DNA of 64,000 bases from contig VTFK01000267.1 of assembly GCA_009617715.1 (NCBI GenBank), forward strand, positions 124,001 through 188,000, in the 5' to 3' direction. Shown piece after piece: positions 1 through 11,849 of the stretch (within the stretch, counting starts at the first letter, position 1; each line of letters begins with the position of its first letter). A program made the translations under genes and the position numbers. Below the pieces are notes generated by a model. It did not search any database, had not been told where the DNA came from, and saw only the letters and a list, made by a program, of their open reading frames with translations. The DNA comes from Plectrocnemia conspersa (Eukaryota > Arthropoda > Insecta > Trichoptera > Polycentropodidae).

Positions 1-290
1 TTAAATATTAAAATCATTTTTTTTAATTATAATGCACACCTAAAATATATGAGCACCACCCCACATATTTTTTTCTAGCTCCGCATAAATTATTAAGTAC
101 ATTCATAAACTAGATAGCTCATGCAAGAGCTGATGTTTTAAACGCGACGGTCAAGAATAAAAGACGCGATCGCAACTCTCTACTGCACTCGAAAGCTCGC
201 ATCTGAAACTCAACAAGCATTGACAGATTTTCGACAGCGTTCTTTAGCAACTTTAAAATGTACTTCATTGAATAGACGCTAAGCTAAAAA
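1..290. other. AT-rich intergenic sequence, nothing recognised
   Basis: No convincing coding sequence, RNA gene or repeat unit was seen here; the base composition is ordinary for the non-coding parts of this window. Confidence 0.5.
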
Positions 291-294
291 TATA

Positions 295-1260
295 ATTGTG
301 GCGACCACACACAAATGCCGACGTTTGAAAAGGTCTTATTCTCAAAACTCATGTTAATTTACTGTGACCAAAATGATCATTCATCAACAAGGAAACAAGA
401 CAGTAGCGTAAAAGTTGGGATCACACACAAAGCCCTCGTTACGACCAGAAATAATTACATAAATAACACGCAAGTGTTTTTACTGTAAATATTCTCCGTC
501 ATTGAAAGAATATTTGTTTGTTGCGAAACAGTCACGGGAAACAATAAATCACCGGATCCACAAGATTGCCGTTGCAGAATACGACCTTGAACAATGCCCA
601 TCAAGCAAATGTCACTTTCTAAAGGTGTATACTAAGGATCGAAGTCTCCGTTTCGTATCGATTGAGTAACAATAATGATCGATAATGAACGATAATTTTC
701 GATTACGACAACGATAATTTTTCATTTTCGATTATCGTTAGATATCGTTAATGAACGATAAAGATTTTTTTTATTATCGATCTCTAACGATAATGGTCGA
801 TTATGAACGATATTATCGTTTGTTTAAGCGATATTTGGCGGGAAAGTACAAAATAAAATAATGTTAACCAATGGCGCACTAAATTATGCGCCCTTTGACT
901 TCACGTTTGGCCGAACTAGTCCTGATATTAGAAAAAGTTGAAGATGTGAGTGAAGTTCTGCTGATGATTTACTGACCCTAGTACCTTTAAAAACGAGTAC
1001 TGGATGATCGCTGCATGATTGTACTTGGTCAGCAAGCTTTGCAGCCCTAGATACTTAAGCTTAGACTTCGATGAGGAGAAGACAGTACAGACAGACAGAC
1101 AAGCAGTCACTCGCAGACTCCGACGGACACTCAAAGAAACCAGCAGAAGCCCACCGCCCCCGGACAACAAACGATCATGGACGCACACATCCCGCCGCCA
1201 GCTTCTCCGCCACCACTCAGAGAATATACTGTCGCTGCCACGCCAATCAGAACTCTGAGA
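295..1260. repeat. Dispersed repeat B, copy 1
   Basis: This segment matches 54,045-54,695 in the same orientation. Shared landmarks include a run containing CATCAAGCAAATGTCACTTT followed by CTAAAGG(T/C)GTATACTAA, and a block with CTGGATGATCGCTGCA. This copy carries an extra block of roughly 340 bases (about 650-990), rich in ATCGATAAT-like words, that copy 2 lacks. Several overlapping open frames on both strands look like chance products of its GC-rich 3' part. The element class is not recognised; it could be part of a non-autonomous transposon or an untranslated end of a retroelement. Confidence 0.7.
660..835. repeat. Imperfect palindromic GATAAT-type repeat
   Basis: The words ATCGATAATGAACGATAAT and their reverse complements (ATTATCGTT, TATCGTTAATGAACGATAA) alternate along about 175 bases, giving both tandem and inverted self-similarity. 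It lies inside the block that is absent from the second copy of dispersed repeat B. Confidence 0.65.
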
Positions 1261-1283
1261 ATCAGGCACTGACATCATCCCGC

Positions 1284-1770
1284 TTAGAGAAAATATCCGT
1301 ATTTCCTCTTGTAGAGATATTTTAGGAACTTTCTTTGAATATTCTCTAGCAATAAGGAGAACTTTGCTTCACTTGTATTACAGACGATGTAGCCATATTT
1401 GAGGACATTACGAACTAGCGTATCGTACAGAGCATAAATCACCAATAAATTAATAAATATCAAAGCCGAAGATCCTCGACGCCTTAAAGTAAACTTTCGC
1501 AATGTGCATCCAAAATCTTGCTCCGGCATCCGGCTCCGTCATCAGCATATAATAAATATTTCGAGTTATTAATTACTGCATGTTTGTCGTTAATGAAAAG
1601 CAAAAAGGGCAGAGGAGTGGTACTCTAAAATGAGCGAAAAACTCTTAATTGTCATAGCTCACATACTGACTTAAATAACTTGAAGAAACTTACTTAACTC
1701 ATGACCAACTTTGTCGAATACTTTTTGAAAGTCGGTATAGACTACATTGTCCTGGATTTTAGAATCGAGG
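1284..1770 (-). pseudogene. Non-LTR retrotransposon (LINE) reverse transcriptase fragment
   Basis: Read on the minus strand, this decayed segment gives reverse transcriptase landmarks in order: YTDFQKVFDKVGHEL (motif A type, about 1697-1745), a PFLLFIND stretch, then KYLLYADD with the catalytic Y-A-D-D at 1540-1551. These are followed by a thumb-like part LYDTLVRNVLKYG and IQRKFLKYLYKRK (1284-1529). Order and spacing fit the jockey/CR1/I group of LINEs. Stop codons and at least one frameshift break the frame, and no endonuclease domain is visible, so it is a dead 5'-truncated copy. The clade is inferred from motif wording only. Confidence 0.75.
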
Positions 1771-3100
1771 GATTTTGAAACCGCATTCGAAAGGCACTAT
1801 GTATCCAATATTCAGTCTTGACGAACTGACGCACTATCCAATATTTTTGCATTTCTTAATTTTAGCAATGGAATATCTGATTTTTTTTGCTTAATTAAGT
1901 TTTAAAATTAAGCAAACAAGTTTATTTTTTTATTACCATTATTTTTAATTTAATTTTGCAACTTATTGTATTCAATAATAGCAGCCACGCATTATGATAT
2001 GCCGCATGAATATAGTATGTATGTATGTACATAAAACTCATCATTACAGTGATGGACCGACATGAAAGGATTAACCATTGTCATCAGACCGTTTCCAAAG
2101 AGGGTTTAAATCTTCCGGCGATGATTTGTGGTTTTACAAAAGGACCAAACGACCAAAAGCCCGTTCAGCACTAATAAACGCGGATATGCGTTTGTAAAAT
2201 GCAATTTTGACGTTAAAAATGATTTATACGCTGGCGGCGGTGTCATCGCAATTCAACCAACGGTCGAGATTGTCGTTTGTGCACAGATATAAAGGGCCAT
2301 TATCCAACCGCGGCCGCAGATGTCGCCCCCCCTGTCGCTAAACTCGCCCATACATCTTCATACTTTCATTTTGAATAATATTTTTCGTATAACTTTAACA
2401 TTTTTCCGGAATCGCTCGCGCGACATTAATGCGGATAAGTATGGCGACGATAAAATTTCGCTACTGCATTTTTGAAATATTGCATGCAGATAACAATAAT
2501 ACTGATACTGTTACAATCAAAGAATAATATCTGTTTGTAAAATGGTATTATTTTAGATTCTCAATTTTATCTGAGTATACCAATAGTAAGTAGAAAAATA
2601 TGTATTTTATTACTCTACGACATCGTTATGGTTGTTTCTTTACGAGCGAGAAGCGCAAGATTATGAACGCGTATGTATGTTAAAGTATCAAACTACCATA
2701 CATTGCGTTTCAACTTTGCACCTCCATCTATAAATATTGATTAAATGCTATTCATTATTAATTTCACGGTACGAAAACATTTCTTAGAACAACACCGAAT
2801 ACATAAGATCTAAAAATATATAATAAATTTAAACCGTTTTCTTTATAGGATCAAAAATAATCTATGGTAAAATTAATGGAAAAATATACACCTAGCGATA
2901 AAATAATTCTTAAAATAGCGCAAATTCTAATAAAGATCAAATCCATGCTTCAAGAAACTTCATAAAATAAAATCAATTGAGAAGTAAAAAAGTTAATTGA
3001 AAATATATTTTGATAAAATGTAAAATCTGTTGAGAATAATTATAAATTATATATCAAACCGATCGATTATTTGATTTTGGGTGAAAATTGAAGTAACTTG
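1771..3100. other. Intergenic sequence without a recognised gene
   Basis: Mostly AT-rich. A block at 2,050-2,330 is less AT-rich and contains a TATAAAGG word at about 2,287 plus HOX-like ATGATTTATAC. No open frame supports a gene. A short TATG microsatellite lies near 2,010-2,030. Confidence 0.4.
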
Positions 3101-3689
3101 AAATGAAATAAATTAACAGGTAACAACTGTCGTTTATTTATATTGAGTTAGGCGTACTATTTGACAGATTACAATCAGCTAATTGTGTTGTAATAAAAAA
3201 ATTTTCTTTAGTCTCATGCTATGCCACATATGCTTTCGTGTCCTGTGAGAGACACGTTTGGCATAGAAGCTTATTGAACCGACGCATAAATGCTATATTG
3301 GGACAAAATTTCACCTCGCAATCCGAAACAATGCTGCTAATATAGGGAGCGACGCATTACTAATACACTGCTATTGATTGTGTGGCACAGCTTACGTATC
3401 GCTATAAATAAAGCATTACATTTTTAAAACTTTTAAATATTATCTTACATAGCATATAAATCTACTAAACAATTTGTTTCGTACAAAGATGTTATTTAAT
3501 AAATCTTGTAAAATGTCTCTCATAACAATAAATTAATATTCTGTCAGGATTACCCGTAACTGTATTGACGATATTAGTTGATTTAATAAAAGTAACTGCT
3601 TCATTTGTGTCATTTGGACTTTAAAAAAAGGAAGATTTTTCCCATATGCATTATATAACGATTGCGTATCTGAACAAAGCCGAAAGATC

Positions 3690-4150
3690 GGTGCATAATG
3701 CAAAGGAATGAGTCGCCTCGCCATCGTGCACAGCAATTGGAGCTGTGTACATCGACTTTATAGAAGATTTTGCGTAAAGATATTGTCTTACGAGCTTACA
3801 AGATTCAGCTTGTGCAAGAATTGAAGCCGCTTGACTTGATGAATGCGCCCAAAACAATGTTGCTCTTGATCCTCATTTTCATCACAAAATTTTGTTCAGC
3901 GATAAGGCTCATTTTTGGTTGAATGGCTACGTCAACAGGCAAAATTACCGCATTTGTAGTGAAGAAAATCCACAAGCCATTATTGAGACGCCGTTACATC
4001 CACAAAAAGTCACTGTTTGGTGGGATTTATGGGCTGGTGGAATCATTGATCCATATCCGGCCAGAACGTTACAGACAACTCTGATTGATTACTGTCCTGC
4101 AACTTTTATTTGCTTAATTACACCATATTTAATTCGATACACGTATGAAT
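3690..4150 (+). pseudogene. Tc1/mariner-type transposase remnant
   Basis: Three frames together give the central and C-terminal part of an IS630/Tc1/mariner transposase: AYKIQLVQELKPLD, then a frameshift, DPHFHHKILFSDKAHFWLNG, GYVNRQNYRICSEENPQ, and TVWWDLWAGGIIDPYP. The FSD(E/K)AHFWL block carries the second catalytic aspartate of the family, here followed by K where the family usually has E. Frameshifts around 3,770-3,850 and loss of the region after PARTLQTTL show that it is inactive. The terminal repeats were not identified. Confidence 0.8.
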
Positions 4151-4159
4151 AATGTTAAT

Positions 4160-5350
4160 TACAAATTAATGCGAAACACGTGTAAATAATTAATAACATA
4201 CAATTTGATTAAGATGTAACATGTGACTATAATAATTTATTCGTTGCTATGCGAATTTACCTTTAATAAAATAATATGAGGTTATAGAACCCGACCATTA
4301 GCGGTAGTTAATTTGTTGGTCCCAACCGCTCCGTTTTAAATTTCATTGAAATTTTGTAATAAAAAAAAATAACGTGGACAAAAGTGTGAATTTTGCGATA
4401 GTAGGGACAGGCCTTTTTTTTTTTTAAATGGTTTATATGATAAATGTCCATTCATTTAAAATCAAACTGAATGATTTATTGCTAAGTTTATACTGTTAAT
4501 ACATGCTTGCGAATTTTGCAAAAAAAACACAAAGATTTAAGAATCGGAACATTTTTTTAAAGATATCGAATAAAGACGTATTAACTATTGTCGTCTTTGT
4601 GTTTTGTTTTTTTAATATAATAAACAGGCAGGTAAAATTTTAACTTAAGTTGCGGACATTTATGATCAATTATCCGTCTGACTATTTATAAATATTTCGT
4701 TTTCAGACAATAAGATACGTTGAAACAATCTTCCTTACATTCATGTACTTCTAAAAATACTTCATACGCTGATCCTTTATTGTGTTGTCTACGAGTACCA
4801 ATAAAAATCAATAGGACGACTGTGTAAAAAAATCTTATTGTTCCATTTTATTCTTCATTTTTGTCAAATAAAATGCGAGTGACAAATATTTCTTCTTTTG
4901 AAACAATAAGTCAAGGAAAACACCATCTATGACAAAATATCGTCTTTCATCGACCGCTGGATGCCTCCTAAGTTTTTATACCATGGGCCAAAACACCACT
5001 AACCAATTTATTCCAATAAAATATATTCCTATATTACTCATTATTTTTTGCCTGTTACAATTATCCGAAATAACATTATGAAAAAGGAATACGTACAAGA
5101 TTATTAATCTGTTTGTTCAAAAGGCGACATATTTTTTTTTCTTAAAACAGATTTATCTGATTGCCGATTGTGATTTAGATATGATTTATTAATTTATTTT
5201 TATTTTAATTAATGCATGTTTAATATTTCTTTTAGAATATCTCAACAATATTTATTTTCTAAAGATTTAAATCTCGTATATTTATTGATTTGTACTCATG
5301 TTAAAAGTTAAAAGTAGCTATATATTTTTAGCGAAAATATAATTTAATTG
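4160..5350. other. AT-rich intergenic sequence, nothing recognised
   Basis: Long A and T runs and scattered stop codons in all frames. No gene, RNA or clear repeat boundary was recognised. Confidence 0.4.
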
Positions 5351-5354
5351 ATGT

Positions 5355-5700
5355 GCGCTAATATGCTGCTTTAAAATGTCTATGAAACTCAAAAAATAGG
5401 AGATCGCAAAAACAATTATCCCTTCTCAGAAGACAAAAATTCACGTCAAAAGCAATAAAATCGGCACGATTTTATTGCTTTTGACGTGGATTTTTGTCTT
5501 TTGAGAAGGGATAATTTTTTTTACACTCTCCTATTGGGCAAATTTTTACGCTCTCCTATTGGGCAAATTTCAAAAAAAATGTGCTGATAATGTTATAAAA
5601 ATCTTAATATAAACGCTTGATAATCGAGCGTTTTCACCTCGATGGAACGATTTTATTGCTTTGACCTGGACTGGAAATTTGCTTTATGGCAACACTGAGC
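5355..5700. repeat. Repeat family A, copy 1 (foldback hairpin)
   Basis: This copy contains a hairpin with two 50-base arms (5,414-5,463 and 5,467-5,516) that differ at two positions and are separated by 3 bases. The arms carry the word CGTCAAAAGCAATAAAATCG and its complement. Flanking words (ATATGCTGCTTTAAAATGTC before the hairpin and CTCTCCTATTGGGCAAATTT after it, the latter duplicated in tandem) recur near copies at 25.5, 30, 39 and 40 kb. It is read as a non-autonomous foldback-type DNA element. Confidence 0.75.
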
Positions 5701-7700
5701 ACTAAAGAAAACACGGATAATTATCAAGTAAATATTATGAGTAGATATTTTTAAAGCCTAATTAAAATATTTCGCATAAAATATGATTTCAGATAATATG
5801 TCGCAACGGTTGCTTATTTTTATATTTATTTGTACCTTATATTATCTATTCAAGAAATTATATCACGATGTTAAAAAATATATGAAATACCATTTTTGTC
5901 ATGGGGCCCGGAATCATTGTTTTCCCAGGGCCCGGATTCGCTCTCGGCGGTCCTGCCTACATCGATAACACTACTAATGTTAATCACTTCAATATAATCT
6001 AATAAAAATTGCGGGTCGGTGTATTTTCCATTCGACAAATTTACCGGTCGGTGAACTTTCCTAGAACCAGTTGTAATTATATTTTGACTAAAAATACAAA
6101 ATTTGCATCATCCTTTAAATTTCCCTCTAAATATTCAATAACGTTAGCTTAGTTTAACTCGTATTAAATTTTAATTTATTTTCTTTTAACCAGCCATATA
6201 TCATATTCAATTCAAAATTTAGTATTTCCACTACTTATTTCACACTCTCATCTGCATAATAAATAAATTAATTATCATAACTTAACGTTAAGGTTTTAAT
6301 TAAAGCGTTACTATTACAAAACATATTTAATTCATAGCCCCCTCATAAATATTTGTATGCAATTAATTTAACACATAAATCGAATTTGTATTAAATATTA
6401 AAATTTTATTTTGCTATTTTTATTTCGTTTTTATCATAATTATTATATAAATAAATAGTTTATTTATAAAATAATATTCGTAATGCCTTGGTTTTTGCTA
6501 CATTACTGACATCTTATTTTGAATACGCTAACATATACATTTTATTATTTCAATTCTGTAAAATAATAAAGTACATTCACAATAGATGTCTCTAAATAAA
6601 ATAATATTTTCAAATGTAAACTGTATAACTCATATGAATAATTTTATTTTCGTCCCAATCTCATTTTTTATCGCCAATGAAAAAAAAAGACAATAAACTT
6701 GCCCATTTTTTTTTCCTTTCTGCGACTGTTTTTGCTGTTTCGCGTTTACTAATCAATGCTGTGTCTCACAGCACTTTTCCGCGTTTTTCCGTTTTTTGTC
6801 GGATTTTCTGTCTGATTCTCGGCAAAAGTGTGCGGACAGTATGAGACGCAGAGGATAGCCGAACGCGAAACGCGTGGCTTTTCCACATTTTTACCGTCAC
6901 CGATGCGACCGACAGTAAAAACGTTACTTTTTTACCGGAAAGGTCGACGAACCGCGCGTTGTTCGCGTTTCTGTTTTGAGGTCGTGAATTTGTGATCGCA
7001 AAATGCTGTGAATAAACAGATAAAATCGATAGTTACTACACCCGAATTGTACATACACAAAGTAAATGAACCAAGACCTACCATAATCTGATTCACATCG
7101 ACAATATTTGTTTGTATGCTTCTTATCTATCATTTACCAAGTATTCGTTCTATATTTTGTTATCATCAGAAATCAGTGAAAAAATATATACATATATAGT
7201 ATGTTATGTGTCATGTGAGATAAGGTTTTGATAGTACATATGGCAACAAGTTGTAGCTGCGATTTCATAAAATTTAATATATCATGTCTGGACTGGTATA
7301 TACTAATAAAATAACACTGGGCTCAATGGCAATGTAGAATAGTCACGTTTATCATCAGATTTACGGTAATTACAAAAAAATTTAGTCACCGCGATATAAT
7401 TTCTTATTACTTGCTGTTATCATTATAAATCTAGATTACTTTTTTTTAGTTGTGAATTAATTGTATGAGATAGCGCTCTCCAATATACAATGCTAGTAAA
7501 AATAGAAGGTATGTTTTACTAGAATGGAAATACTACAATTCACAACAACGTTGAGCTACCATTGTATGTTTAAAATGGCCGTGTCAATTACAATCTCTGT
7601 TTATTACAATGACTTAATAAACAGGCAAAATGGTGTATTTCATTAAAGCAAGATAAGTGACTGGTGAACTCATTAAAAATTGAAAAATAAAATATGTTTT
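5701..7700. other. Intergenic, with palindromic GC-richer block at about 6,735-6,950
   Basis: The block at 6,735-6,950 has outward-facing similarity: GTGTCTCACAGCACTTTTCC near its left and a complementary CAAAAGTGTGCGGACAG to GAGACGCAG stretch near 6,823-6,850, which suggests a decayed inverted-repeat element. Around 5,900-5,945 a short word GGGCCCGGA is repeated. No gene was recognised. Confidence 0.35.
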
Positions 7701-8429
7701 GTTAAGCGTCCAAGTAGCCTGAACTTTTATTTATGAATTTGATACCAGAATCTTAGAGAAGCACAAAATACATAGAGACTAATACTATATAAAGTAAAGT
7801 GTCAAATTATTGTTACAATTAAAATGTATAAAATTAGCGTAATTAATTTAAATTAAGTACATGTAATAATAGGCCATCCTTTGCCACTAATGAACTCGTC
7901 AAAAAATATCATAAACATTGGCGATAAACCTTATTCATAATACTAATAAGAGTCTAGAATTGATTTTTTTACGAAATTATAATGAACAATTACGCGTGAC
8001 ACCTATGACGTTGAAAATATGGTTCTCTTTTATTCGTAGTAGTAGGATGAAATATTCGAATATATTCGTAATTATTTTTCGGTTTTTACCATTATAAATT
8101 TACTGCAAAAAATCAATTAATTGCCTATAAAATATTATTTATTAAAAAAATAATTATTTTAATCAATCATTAATTACTCTATTTTTTATTGAATTTTATC
8201 AAATTTGCATAACACAATGCTGTAGGAATTATTGATCAATGAGGGGATCAAAAAGAAAATCCTTAATTCAATATTTTACATACTTTTTGATTCGGGACGT
8301 ATTTTCGAGAATGCCAAAAGCATATTTTTAACGAATATATTAAGAGTGACTTTCGACAAATATAAAGAATTCCGCTTTTATTGCTTTATGTGTATACAAT
8401 TACCGACTGTTTGTTGGTCTATTATTAGC

Positions 8430-8470
8430 AAATATGTGTTTATAGTACTAGATACTATAAACACATATTT
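8430..8470. repeat. Perfect 18-bp inverted repeat
   Basis: Arms 8,430-8,447 and 8,453-8,470 are perfect reverse complements around the 5-base loop CTAGA. They lie inside an open frame of 95 codons that has no recognisable similarity and is probably not a gene. Confidence 0.7.
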
Positions 8471-8569
8471 GATAAATTATTCGAATATTCATATAGTTGA
8501 AAATCGGGCGAATAATTGAATATTTGATTGAGAGCCCTAGTTGGAATGGAATGAGACCTAGCTTGATTT

Positions 8570-8765
8570 TATTTTAATCATTCATCCTTAAGATTAGAAT
8601 AATCTAGGAAAGCTTCACCTGCGAATAATAATCACTAATTCCGATCTCTCAGACACTAAAATATTTATAAAAATCATGAGGGTCCATATGGGATTTGAAC
8701 CAAGGCTTTTCGGGTATTAGTCACTGACTTAAAACACTGGTCTATTGTGCTAGTAAGAAATGACA
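8570..8765 (-). repeat. tRNA-derived SINE, copy 1
   Basis: On the minus strand this has a polymerase III B-box-like word (reverse complement of GGATTTGAACC at about 8,690) and matches 11,640-11,845 over its length, including the CTAATT.CGATC and GAGTCCATATGGGATT parts. The B box is degenerate in this copy. Confidence 0.65.
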
Positions 8766-9169
8766 AAACATTCACTATTTCTCTGTCCAAAATATGACTC
8801 TATATGACCTTAATTTCAGGTTCCTAGTGAAACATATTTATATACTATATATGTATATATGTACATATAACATCCTATCAAAACATCAAAAAGCTTACCA
8901 TGATTCCAAAAAATGTTAATTGTATTTTATATGGAATCATTAAAAAAATACTGTTACCTTTCTAAAAATATTTAAAAAAAATTGAATTAAATTAAAATAA
9001 ATTTAAATAAATTAAATAATAGTTGCACACTTATCGAATCGTTCAAAAATATATTCTATTTCAATTGTTGATTCCTCTGTTTTTTTTCAAATTTATAATG
9101 TTGATGTATATATAAAAAAAATGAAAATCGCATCGCAAGAATTACACAGTGTATTGTCGACAATCAGGC

Positions 9170-9510
9170 GCAAGATAGCGGTGAAAGCGCACATCGGTTA
9201 GCTCTCGCCGCGCTGCCTCTTCGTTCCCTCTGGTGCCCTGGCAGGAATCGCGCGGGTGAGGCGTTGCTCGGGCCGCGGCGACGCCCCGCTCGGCGGCTCT
9301 GCCCACCGGCTGCCACACCCAAGCGGCTGACGCCGGCACCTCTCGACCGCTCGCAGCGACTCTGGTGCGTTACTTTCGTTTTCGTTTGTTTCACCGTTGG
9401 CGACTTCGCTAAAGGGAGAGCAGCGCCGGCGGAGTATCGCGCGAGCCAACTCGGTCCGCTATTGGACCAGCGGTTGTGCGACCTCGCTAGGGGACGGGGC
9501 TCTCAACCTC
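9170..9510. other. GC-rich, CpG-rich island of unknown role
   Basis: About 340 bases of high GC content in otherwise AT-rich sequence. Open frames exist on both strands (up to 98 codons on plus, 83 on minus), but they overlap each other and show no recognisable domain. It could be a promoter or first exon of an unseen transcript, or transposon material. Confidence 0.4.
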
Positions 9511-9855
9511 AATTCGCGATCGAATATATCATTTTATTTTTTCTCTCCATTTACTATTAGGTTGCAAGGAAAATAATTAAAAAAAATGGTTTATAAAAAA
9601 AATTATTTAAAAATTCAATAGAAAAATGTTAAGAGATCAAAAATATTTTATAATGAATATGAAAATTTAATTATAGTTATTTTTACACTTTTATATTAGG
9701 TAAAGCAAAAAAGAAATGTCATTTTTCAATTGGGAAAAAATCTACAATATTTATTCCGAAAGATAATTTTCATTTTATTGGGTTATATTTTGCCACAATT
9801 TGTGTAATTTTTAGATGCCTCTTTTTATAAAATGCTTGCGGTTTTGATTAAAAAA

Positions 9856-9910
9856 TGTTTTCTGACATCTAGATGTTTTCTGACATCTAGATGTTTTCTG
9901 ACATCTATGA
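9856..9910. repeat. 18-bp tandem repeat, three units
   Basis: The unit TTTTCTGACATCTAGATG is repeated two full times with a third partial unit ending ACATCTATG. Confidence 0.85.
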
Positions 9911-9934
9911 CTGGCATTGTGTAAATCAGCCTTA

Positions 9935-10160
9935 AAATTTAATAACGCGTATATTATCACTTTCTAATAACGATATTTCCTTATCAGATAATTCATTATA
10001 TGAAATATCTGCAAAAAAAAATCAATTTCGTTTTTTATTTTGCTTGAACATTATTTTTTTTCGGTTCAGCTTCGATTTTCGTTTCGACAAAAATAACAGT
10101 TATTTTCCGGTTCCTGTTTTTTTTTTGTTGAATTCCGATTCAAAACACTGGTTAATATTG
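9935..10160. repeat. hAT-like remnant, related to 51,220-51,300
   Basis: The words ATTATCACTTTCTAATAAC and AAATATCT occur in the same order here and at 51,220-51,300. The right end reads GATTCAAAACACTG, like the end of a hAT-type terminal repeat. No transposase frame remains. Confidence 0.4.
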
Positions 10161-10599
10161 TGCATTGATATTGGATTTAAATCATATAAGTAACAAAAAC
10201 ATCAAAGCCAACAGCAAATATTATTAAAAACACGGTTTTAATGAGTAAAACAATTATTTTTTGAAACAATAGATGTAGGTGCATTAAAAATAATAATATT
10301 TGCACTATATAATTTATTTTTATACGAATTTCTCTTATTTTGAATTTTATTATTAAAAACAATTTTTAATTCTACGTAGTTACCTACATATAGTAGAATA
10401 TATATAAATTAGTGCATTATAAATATTAACAAATATGCATATAGTGAAAGTTTATTTACATTAGACTTGATATTTCGGTAACCTTGTAAATACTTGCACA
10501 TGTTTGATACTAACGACACTGTTATGTTTACTCGACAGTATAAAATAAATAGCCGTTCATCTTATCTATTATTTATTTAATATATGGTTTCGTGCGCGA

Positions 10600-10845
10600 G
10601 TTGTAGAGCCCTGGCCATATACCGCTCAGCGAGCGGAGGTCGTGCGCGGGCGTACTCAGTGCTGCTAGATTCAACGCGCCACCTCCTGCTTTGCTTTGCG
10701 CTCTTAATACAAAGTGCGCTTTAGTGACGTGGCAAACGCGCGTATGACAGCTCAGACTGACAGCTAAATTACTTACGCCTGCTGACTACCGAGCGCGCCA
10801 CACTTTTGACAACCGCGCCATCTGGAGTTCTATTGTGGAACTAGT
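10600..10845. other. GC-rich block, origin unknown
   Basis: About 245 bases with CpG-rich words (GCGCGCCACAC, GCGCCATCTGG) in AT-rich surroundings. No open frame of note. It may be a transposon end or a regulatory block. Confidence 0.35.
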
Positions 10846-11639
10846 GTGCTTTTTGCAGTAATCCTTTGATAAAAAATGGATTACACAACAAATTATTATT
10901 ATTACTAATAGTATTTATTATAAGATATATATCAAAAACATTTATTATACATTTTATTCAATCTCATGAGCTACATTGGTTCTAAATAGTTATAATATAC
11001 TTACAATCTGCGCATTTTCTATATACAAAATAAACGTTTCTAGTAAATGCATTTAATCGAAATAACAAGCTTAACTTCAAGCTACATATTGTCAAAAGAT
11101 ATATTGTACATATGCTAACGACTTACTCATTTTCTGTTACAAAATAATAAAAACTTGGAGCTAAAATTAATAACAATTAGAGGAACCTTAAAAATATATC
11201 ATAAAAGGAGAATAAACACGATTGGTTAGATATGTTTACGACGCCTCTTCTTTCTTTATAGGTATATACATATATGTATATATAGAACATAATATAATAA
11301 CGAACGAGTGAAACTACTATAAATACAAATGCAAAATATGCTCACTACATAATTAAGAAAACTCTAGGACTGGATGTACAATATCTGATTTATCATCTGC
11401 CCCCAACCTAACATTAGCATTAATAGTTTTTTATATGCATTTAAAATGTTATTACTTAGAGCAAACACGTACCAATAAATTGTAAAACAGTATTAAGGTA
11501 GCTCTATCAATCACTTAGTTAATCAAGTAGTTAATCAAAAAAGCAGCAATGGCCTGACTCTTATAACGATTATCAGTATATATATATATATTTTATTGAA
11601 AATACACTATTATTACAGACTATAAAAATTTACTTAAAT

Positions 11640-11845
11640 TATTCATCGAGACATTTATCCGTTAGATTAGGAACATCTAGGAAAACCTAATCTGTGACGC
11701 CCGATCAGAATTAAGATTATATAATAATCATTAATTCCGATCGCCCAAACATGATAGATATAGAAAACCACTAGAGTCCATATGGGATTCGAACCTAGTT
11801 TTTTCAGGTTTTAGTCCACTAGTCTATCATGCTGATCAAATAAAC
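11640..11845 (-). repeat. tRNA-derived SINE, copy 2
   Basis: On the minus strand the word CTAGGTTCGAATCCC (positions about 11,784-11,798) is a canonical B box, with an A-box-like TAGACTAGTGGAC about 30 bases upstream. It matches copy 1 at 8,570-8,765. Its tail part (CCGTTAGATTAGGAACATCT) also recurs at 25,158-25,250 and 52,550-52,600. It is not a tRNA gene, because no cloverleaf acceptor stem is visible. Confidence 0.75.
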
Positions 11846-11849
11846 ATCA

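Noticed and set aside
11780..11845. Possible tRNA gene on the minus strand
   Set aside because: The B box and an A-box-like word are present, but there is no acceptor stem or anticodon arm and the sequence is repeated at 8.6 kb, so it is a SINE.
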